Made by a program: the position numbers and the translations under genes. A DNA stretch of 10,208 nucleotides from assembly GCA_029932755.1 (NCBI GenBank), contig JAOZPK010000085.1:1-10208 (forward strand), given 5' to 3'. The notes below the pieces were generated by a model. The model had not been told where the DNA came from. It did no database searches and worked only from the letters and a program-made list of their open reading frames with translations. Of the stretch, positions 1-4,924 are shown in pieces. Source of the DNA: Candidatus Cloacimonadota bacterium. GTDB lineage: Bacteria > Cloacimonadota > Cloacimonadia > Cloacimonadales > TCS61. Every line of letters begins with the position of its first letter. The stretch's first letter is position 1.

Positions 1-143
1 GAAATGGTAATGCATCAAAAGAACAAGTTGCATATATGGTTCAGAAAATTTTAAACATGAGCACCAAACCAAAAACAGAAGATGCAGCAGATGCACTTGC
101 AATTGCACTTTGTCAATTCAACAAAAATAAATTTAAATACTAA
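1..143 (+). CDS. ruvC: Crossover junction endodeoxyribonuclease RuvC, C-terminal end (partial)
   Basis: The reading frame starting at base 3 gives 46 residues before the TAA at 141-143; the 5' part lies outside the window. RuvC is the dimeric resolvase that cuts Holliday junctions symmetrically, acting with RuvAB. The visible stretch NGNASKEQVAYMVQKIL is the family's conserved C-terminal helix region. It is followed by EDAADALAIALC, which carries the two C-terminal metal-binding aspartates (E. coli D138 and D141, in the DAAD motif) of the RNase H-like active site. The remaining tail is short and lysine/asparagine rich. A 68-base gap separates it from ruvA, whose product works in the same pathway, so co-transcription is likely. 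The catalytic residues of the N-terminal half cannot be assessed here. Confidence 0.93.
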   Translation, partial: NGNASKEQVAYMVQKILNMSTKPKTEDAADALAIALCQFNKNKFKY

Positions 144-211
144 ATAAATGTGGACATTATTGTCTTATATTAATAGCTGTAATTGATAAAATTCGAGAAA
201 AGAGGGTAAAT

Positions 212-823
212 ATGTATTCTTACCTAAAAGGCGCATTATCAGAGAAAAATCCCAACACGATTGTAGTTGACTGCAATGGAGTTGGATATGAATTATTCAT
301 ACCATTGAGTACCTATGACAAATTACCGGAAACAGGGAAGGAAGTAAAAGTTTTAGTACACTATTCATTTAATGAATCTGACGGTGTGAGACTATTTGGA
401 TTTTACTCTGATGAAGAGAAATTACTTTTCAGACAATTGATAAATATTTCCAAAGTTGGACCCAAATTGGCTTTATCAGTTCTTTCAGGACTTTCTATAG
501 CAGATTTGATATTTGCTGTTCAAGTGGGTGATGTAGATCTGATCACTACAATACACGGTATTGGGAAAAAATCTGCTGAACGTCTTATTATTGAGTTAAA
601 AGATAAGGTTGGTAATATTACTTCAATACCTTTAGATGGAAATTATCCTGGTGCCGATTCAGAACTGATTCAAGATGCAGAAACAGCTCTTCTTACATTG
701 GGATATAAACGTTATGATGCTAGAAAAATAATTTCAAAATTGATGAAAGAAAATGATTTTTCAACTTCAGAAGAAATAACTAAAGCTGCAATTAAGGCAT
801 TATATAAAAAACGAAATATATGA
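212..823 (+). CDS. ruvA: Holliday junction branch migration protein RuvA
   Basis: RuvA is the tetrameric junction-binding subunit that loads the RuvB motor onto Holliday junctions. At 203 residues it matches the usual family length. Domain I (about 1-65) is the OB fold, with the GVGYE signature at 23-27 and an acidic-pin equivalent at E55/D57. Domain II (about 66-140) has two helix-hairpin-helix motifs, VGPK at 82-85 and GIGK at 116-119, the latter followed by SAERLIIELK. Domain III (about 150-203) is the small helical RuvB-binding domain. The ATG at 212 is preceded by AGAGGG at 201-206 and gives the canonical N-terminus. The stop overlaps the rsmB start (ATGA, 820-823), indicating translational coupling. 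ruvB is not next to it, unlike in many genomes. Confidence 0.97.
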   Translation: MYSYLKGALSEKNPNTIVVDCNGVGYELFIPLSTYDKLPETGKEVKVLVHYSFNESDGVRLFGFYSDEEKLLFRQLINISKVGPKLALSVLSGLSIADLIFAVQVGDVDLITTIHGIGKKSAERLIIELKDKVGNITSIPLDGNYPGADSELIQDAETALLTLGYKRYDARKIISKLMKENDFSTSEEITKAAIKALYKKRNI

Positions 824-2139
824 TAGATGTAAGACTGGAAGCGTATAAGATAATTCTCAAAGTTATCTCTAAGAATATATTTTCTGATAAATTACTTCAT
901 CAGATGACAAAGAAGATCAATCAGGCGGGAGAAAGATCTAATCTGTTATATGTGCTTGTGAAGGGTGTTATAAAAATGCATATCAACTTAGAACATATCG
1001 CTTCCCTGTATACAGATCCAAAGAAGTTTCCAAATACAAATATTAAAATAAAGGTACTTTTGTATCTAGGGCTGTATCAACTTATATATTGTGATTATAT
1101 ACCACAACATGCTGCTGTGAATGAAACTGTTTCCATCGCGAAGAAGTTGTATGGAGAGAAAATTGCTAAGTTTATAAATGCTATCTTAAGGAAGTATCTT
1201 CGTGAAGAGAAAATTGAATATCCTAAAGAGATCCTGGATAGAATCTCTGTTCAGTATTCATTTCCTAAAGGAATAATTGAGAAATGGATAGAATATTGGG
1301 GTGTAGAAAATACCGAAAAATTATGTAAATATTATAATCAGTCTCCCAATTTACATATTCGCATAAATACATGTGCTACAAATAAAAAAAGATTAATGGA
1401 TTATTTATTAAGACGAGAGATAATAGTTATCGAAAGTGATGCTTCAGAGAACATTTTAATTACAGATCAAGCAAGAGATGTACTAAACGAGGTTTCCTTC
1501 TCAGAAGGGTATTTTTCTATTCAGGACGTGTCCGCCGCTTTGGTTGTAGAATTATTGAATCCTGCACAAAACGAATCTATCATAGATCTTTTTGCCGCAC
1601 CAGGTGGGAAAGCTACTTATATTGCAGAATTAATGCGAAATTCGGGTGAGTTGATAGCAGTTGACAAATTTCCAAACAAAATTAAGAAATTAAAAAGAGC
1701 AGTTGAAAGACTGCAGATAACTAATATGAAACTACATGCGAACGATGCCTTCAAATTTGGGCCAATAGCTCCGGCTTATGATAGAGTACTTCTAGATGTT
1801 CCATGTTCAGGTTGGGGAGTCTTTCAGAAGAAAGCGGAACTAAGATGGCAAAAGAATCAGGATATGAAGGAACTAATAAAACTTCAGAAGAAAGCACTTG
1901 ATCTGGGAGCGAGATTCTTATGTCCTGGTGGTGTTATGGTTTATAGCACTTGCACTTTGAATAAAGAGGAAAATGAGGAACAAGTTGAGAACTTTCTGAA
2001 TAGAAATCCTGAATTCACACTTGAATCTGCAGATCAATTTATTCCAAAAGAATTTACAGAAAATGGTTATTTAACAACATTACCATTCAAACATAATTCA
2101 GATGGCGCATTTGCAGCCAGAATGAAGAAAAAGATCTAG
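820..2139 (+). CDS. rsmB: 16S rRNA (cytosine-5-)-methyltransferase RsmB (Sun/Fmu family)
   Basis: RsmB methylates C5 of a specific cytosine in 16S rRNA (C967 in E. coli) using S-adenosylmethionine (SAM). The 439 residues match the family. Residues 1 to about 135 form the NusB-like RNA-binding domain (AAVNETVSIAKK...KFINAILRK). The Rossmann methyltransferase domain follows: SAM motif I is DLFAAPGGK at 256-264, motif IV is DVPCSGWGV with C329, and motif VI is STCTLNKEENE with C378, the expected nucleophile. Both active-site cysteines are therefore present. The start overlaps the ruvA stop by 4 bases and has no obvious Shine-Dalgarno sequence, which fits translational coupling. The PASTA gene begins 10 bases downstream. 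RsmB, rather than another m5C RNA methyltransferase, is favoured by the NusB domain. Confidence 0.95.
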   Translation: MIDVRLEAYKIILKVISKNIFSDKLLHQMTKKINQAGERSNLLYVLVKGVIKMHINLEHIASLYTDPKKFPNTNIKIKVLLYLGLYQLIYCDYIPQHAAVNETVSIAKKLYGEKIAKFINAILRKYLREEKIEYPKEILDRISVQYSFPKGIIEKWIEYWGVENTEKLCKYYNQSPNLHIRINTCATNKKRLMDYLLRREIIVIESDASENILITDQARDVLNEVSFSEGYFSIQDVSAALVVELLNPAQNESIIDLFAAPGGKATYIAELMRNSGELIAVDKFPNKIKKLKRAVERLQITNMKLHANDAFKFGPIAPAYDRVLLDVPCSGWGVFQKKAELRWQKNQDMKELIKLQKKALDLGARFLCPGGVMVYSTCTLNKEENEEQVENFLNRNPEFTLESADQFIPKEFTENGYLTTLPFKHNSDGAFAARMKKKI

Positions 2140-2142
2140 GAG
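2138..2142 (+). promoter_or_regulatory. Ribosome binding site of the PASTA gene, embedded in the rsmB stop
   Basis: AGGAG overlaps the rsmB TAG stop and lies 7 bases before the ATG at 2150. It supports that start over the in-frame ATG at 2159 and implies that ribosomes finishing rsmB sit on the next initiation site. Confidence 0.7.
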
Positions 2143-2149
2143 TATTTAA

Positions 2150-2719
2150 ATGATAAAGATGAAATCTATTTTGATAGCATTGGGTATTTTAACAGGATTA
2201 TTCATCATCGCTTTCTTTGGAACTGACATTATTATGAAAATAATAGTTGGACATGGTAATGAAGTTCAAGTTCCACTTTTAATAGGTGAGGACTATGAAG
2301 TAGCACGTAAAACATGTAAAAGTATGAAATTATATATGGAACAGAGTGAATTTGTTCACGATGAGAACATAGAAAAGGGAAGGATAATATCGCAAAAGCC
2401 AAATCCGGGTATTATGACTAAAAAATATAGAACGGTTATTGTAGTACTTAGTAATGGTCCAGAAATGGTAAGAATTCCTTATCTTGATAACTTGAGTATC
2501 GTTGAAGCAAAACTGAAATTGGAAAACGCAGGGCTTTCTCTCGGTGAAAAAGTATTTAGATATTCAGATGAAGTAAAAAAGGGAAATGTGATATATTCTC
2601 AACCGATGGCAGATGAGTTAATACCCAAGAAAAGTAGTGTAAAAATTATTGTTAGCTTAGGAAAATATACAACTTCTTCGGGTGACGATAATAAATGGAA
2701 AAATCTTCTGGGAGATTAA
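2150..2719 (+). CDS. Membrane-anchored protein with two PASTA domains, no kinase
   Basis: The protein has 189 residues. Residues 7-33 form one hydrophobic segment with lysines in front (K3, K5), consistent with an N-terminal membrane anchor and an exported C-terminal part. Two PASTA domains follow, at about 38-103 and 105-171. Each has the typical pattern: a VP/IP opening (V41-P42, I109-P110), an A-x-x-x-L helix, and a Q-x-P turn (Q82-P84, Q151-P152) before a final V-I-V strand. The tail (172-189) is short, polar and contains SSGDD. PASTA domains in Ser/Thr kinases and penicillin-binding proteins are associated with peptidoglycan or muropeptide binding; a cell-wall role here is inference. No kinase or transpeptidase domain is present, and the upstream gene is complete, so this is not a truncated kinase. 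It is probably co-transcribed with rsmB. Confidence 0.85.
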   Translation: MIKMKSILIALGILTGLFIIAFFGTDIIMKIIVGHGNEVQVPLLIGEDYEVARKTCKSMKLYMEQSEFVHDENIEKGRIISQKPNPGIMTKKYRTVIVVLSNGPEMVRIPYLDNLSIVEAKLKLENAGLSLGEKVFRYSDEVKKGNVIYSQPMADELIPKKSSVKIIVSLGKYTTSSGDDNKWKNLLGD

Positions 2720-2930
2720 GAAATAAAATAACAATAAAAGTGCATCAATACACTACTTCATGTGCTTATCAGAATTTTAAAAAGTAACAAAAAAACAAAT
2801 AGAATTAAACATTAATTATTAGAAAATATTTATAAGGCTCATAACTTCTTGAAATATAGGTATTTACAAGCTTTATATTTGTGCTTGAATAATTCATTGA
2901 TAATTAGCTAACTTTATATAAATAAAATAG
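2720..2930. other. AT-rich intergenic region between the PASTA gene and the gyrB promoter
   Basis: This stretch contains no convincing gene. A weak imperfect hairpin (arms 2738-2745 and 2760-2767, 8 pairs including two G-U, 14-base loop) lies just after the PASTA stop. It has only a four-T run downstream, so it is at best a poor terminator. A second AT-only inverted repeat (2852-2858 with 2874-2880) could arise by chance in sequence this AT-rich. The last 25 bases, directly upstream of the TTGACA, are nearly all A/T and could serve as an UP element. Confidence 0.5.
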
Positions 2931-2961
2931 TTGACACATATCAGCGTCATGTCGTTATAGT
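2931..2961 (+). promoter_or_regulatory. Probable sigma-70-type promoter of gyrBA
   Basis: A perfect -35 box TTGACA (2931-2936) is followed after 19 bases by TATAGT (2956-2961, 5 of 6 matches to TATAAT). An A/T-rich block lies upstream. The spacer is longer than the usual 17. The transcript would begin near 2968, giving a leader of about 53 bases, A-rich and apparently unstructured. The position before the gyrase operon and the match quality support it. Promoter rules of this lineage are unknown. Confidence 0.55.
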
Positions 2962-3006
2962 CCCATGAAAAGAATGAAAAAAAATAATAAGAAATTACAA
3001 AAAAAG

Positions 3007-3013
3007 AAAGAGG
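3007..3013 (+). promoter_or_regulatory. Ribosome binding site of gyrB
   Basis: AAAGAGG lies 7 bases upstream of the ATG at 3021, in an otherwise A-rich leader. It supports the chosen gyrB start, which also gives the family's canonical N-terminus. Confidence 0.65.
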
Positions 3014-3020
3014 TTTTTAT

Positions 3021-4916
3021 ATGACTAATACGGGATATACAGCAGGAAATATCAAGGTTTTAAAAGGTCTTGAAGCCGTACGAAAACGTCCGGCAATGTA
3101 TATTGGTGGAACCACAGAAAGAGGTTTACACCATCTGGTTTATGAAGTAGTTGATAATAGTATTGATGAAGCTCTTGCCGGTTATTGTGATAAGATAAAA
3201 ATAACAATTCACGAAAATGGCTGGGTTTCAGTTATAGACAATGGGCGGGGAATTCCTGTGGAGTTGCACAAAACAGAAAAGATACCGGCTGTACAGGTTG
3301 TAATGACCATACTGCATGCAGGAGGTAAATTCGATAATAAATCTTATAAAGTTTCTGGTGGGCTGCATGGAGTAGGTGTGTCTGTCGTGAATGCACTTGC
3401 CGAGCATCTGGAAGTAGAAATTTATAAAGATGGTAATATCTATCATCAAGCTTATGCAAAAGGGATTCCACAAACTGAAGTGGTAGTAAAGGGAAAAACA
3501 AAGAAAACCGGAACAAAAGTGAGTTTTATTCCCGATAGTACAATTTTTGAAACTCTCATATTTAACTTTGATTATCTTTCAACGCGATTAAGAGAACTGG
3601 CATTTCTGAATAACGGGATACTTATTTCGCTTACAGATGAAAAAGAGAATAGAACACATGATTTTCATTATGACGGTGGAATTAATTCTTTTGTGGCATA
3701 TCTCAATGAGAATAAAAAAGTACTTTTCCCTGAACCCATATATATCAAAGGAGAAAAAGAAAATACTGAATTTGAAGTTGCAATTCAATATAATGAAGGA
3801 TTCCAAGAGACAATTAATAGTTTTGCAAACAATATTAATACAATTGAGGGAGGAACTCATCTTAGCGGCTTTAAATCTGGTTTAACCAGAGCTGTTAATA
3901 CATATATTAAGAATGCAAGTCTATTGAAGAATGAGAAAGTATCTCCTGGTGGTGGAGATATTCGTGAAGGTATTACAGCTATTGTCAGTGTTAAACTTCG
4001 TGATCCCCAGTTTGAAGGACAGACCAAAACAAAGCTTCAGAACAGCGAAATTGAAGGAATTATAAACTCTATTGTATATGAGAAGCTGATGGAGTTCTTT
4101 GAAGAGAACCCTAAAGAAGCAAAACATATTGCAATGAAGGCGATACTTGGTGCTAGGTCTCGTGAAGCTGCTCGTAAGGCTAGGGAGTTAACCAGAAGAA
4201 AATCTGTTTTGGAAAGCGGAAGTCTTCCTGGTAAATTAGCTGACTGTTCAATTCAAGATCCATCTCAAACAGAGATCTTTTTGGTTGAGGGTGATTCTGC
4301 CGGTGGTTCTGCGAAAATGGGTAGAGATAGAACTTTCCAGGCAATTCTACCGCTCTGGGGAAAAATGCTTAACACAGAAAAAGCTAGAATTGATAAAGTA
4401 CTAAATAATGATAAAATACAGCCGGTTATTTTAGCTCTTGGTGCTGGTATTGGTGATGAATTTGATATTTCAAAATTACGCTACAACAAAGTAATTATTA
4501 TGGCGGATGCTGATGTTGACGGTCTTCATATTGCAACATTACTTCTTACATTTTTCTTTAGATATATGCGTCCTTTGGTAGAATATGGTCACATTTATAT
4601 TGCAAAGCCACCTCTATTCCTAGTAAAAAAAGGAAGAAGTAAAAGATATGCATACTCACCAAAAGAGAGAGATGAGGTGATGAAAGAGATGGGCAATCGT
4701 AGTTTGCATATACAAAGATATAAAGGTCTGGGTGAGATGAATGCAGATCAATTATGGGATACAACACTAGATCCGGAAAGAAGGATACTTATTTCTGTGA
4801 AGATAGATGATGCCATCGAAGCTGATAGAATGTTTACAATTTTAATGGGTGATGAAGTAGAACCACGAAGAGAATTTATCGAGCGGAATGCACAATATGC
4901 CCAGGTCGATGTTTAG
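3021..4916 (+). CDS. gyrB: DNA gyrase subunit B
   Basis: GyrB is the ATPase subunit of gyrase (A2B2), which introduces negative supercoils into DNA. The GHKL ATPase domain has EVVDNSIDEALAG with E42 and N46, D73 in IDNGRGIP, and the GGLHGVGVSVVNAL lid. The transducer domain follows. The TOPRIM domain has EGDSAGGSAK (E423, D425) and DADVDG (D496, D498, D500) for metal binding. The C-terminal RYKGLGEMNADQLWDTTLDP motif is intact. At 631 residues it is the short type, without the roughly 165-residue insertion of E. coli GyrB. Position 136, the coumarin-contact arginine of E. coli, is lysine here. The motif after DADVDG reads LHIATLLLTFF, partly like ParE. Its stop is embedded in the gyrA SD sequence, so the two subunits are probably coupled. 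GyrB rather than ParE is supported by the partner's GyrA box. Confidence 0.96.
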   Translation: MTNTGYTAGNIKVLKGLEAVRKRPAMYIGGTTERGLHHLVYEVVDNSIDEALAGYCDKIKITIHENGWVSVIDNGRGIPVELHKTEKIPAVQVVMTILHAGGKFDNKSYKVSGGLHGVGVSVVNALAEHLEVEIYKDGNIYHQAYAKGIPQTEVVVKGKTKKTGTKVSFIPDSTIFETLIFNFDYLSTRLRELAFLNNGILISLTDEKENRTHDFHYDGGINSFVAYLNENKKVLFPEPIYIKGEKENTEFEVAIQYNEGFQETINSFANNINTIEGGTHLSGFKSGLTRAVNTYIKNASLLKNEKVSPGGGDIREGITAIVSVKLRDPQFEGQTKTKLQNSEIEGIINSIVYEKLMEFFEENPKEAKHIAMKAILGARSREAARKARELTRRKSVLESGSLPGKLADCSIQDPSQTEIFLVEGDSAGGSAKMGRDRTFQAILPLWGKMLNTEKARIDKVLNNDKIQPVILALGAGIGDEFDISKLRYNKVIIMADADVDGLHIATLLLTFFFRYMRPLVEYGHIYIAKPPLFLVKKGRSKRYAYSPKERDEVMKEMGNRSLHIQRYKGLGEMNADQLWDTTLDPERRILISVKIDDAIEADRMFTILMGDEVEPRREFIERNAQYAQVDV

Positions 4917-4920
4917 GAGG
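4915..4920 (+). promoter_or_regulatory. Ribosome binding site of gyrA, embedded in the gyrB stop
   Basis: A full AGGAGG overlaps the gyrB TAG stop (4914-4916). An out-of-frame ATG at 4921 has no spacing and opens only a five-codon frame. The gyrA ATG at 4925 has a short 4-base spacing but keeps residue numbering identical to E. coli through Y122. An alternative in-frame ATG lies at 4955. Confidence 0.7.
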
Positions 4921-4924
4921 ATGA

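Noticed and set aside
144..211. Possible promoter between ruvC and ruvA (TTGTCT at 160-165 with GATAAA at 185-190)
   Set aside because: Both boxes are weak matches with a 19-base spacer; a short GACA/TGTC inverted repeat nearby is only 4 bp. Read-through from ruvC is sufficient.
2738..2767. Terminator after the PASTA gene
   Set aside because: The stem includes two G-U pairs, the loop is 14 bases and there is no proper U-tract. It is mentioned only in the intergenic entry.
2934..2953. GACA...TGTC operator in the gyrB promoter spacer
   Set aside because: Only the outer four bases of each arm match; this is within chance.
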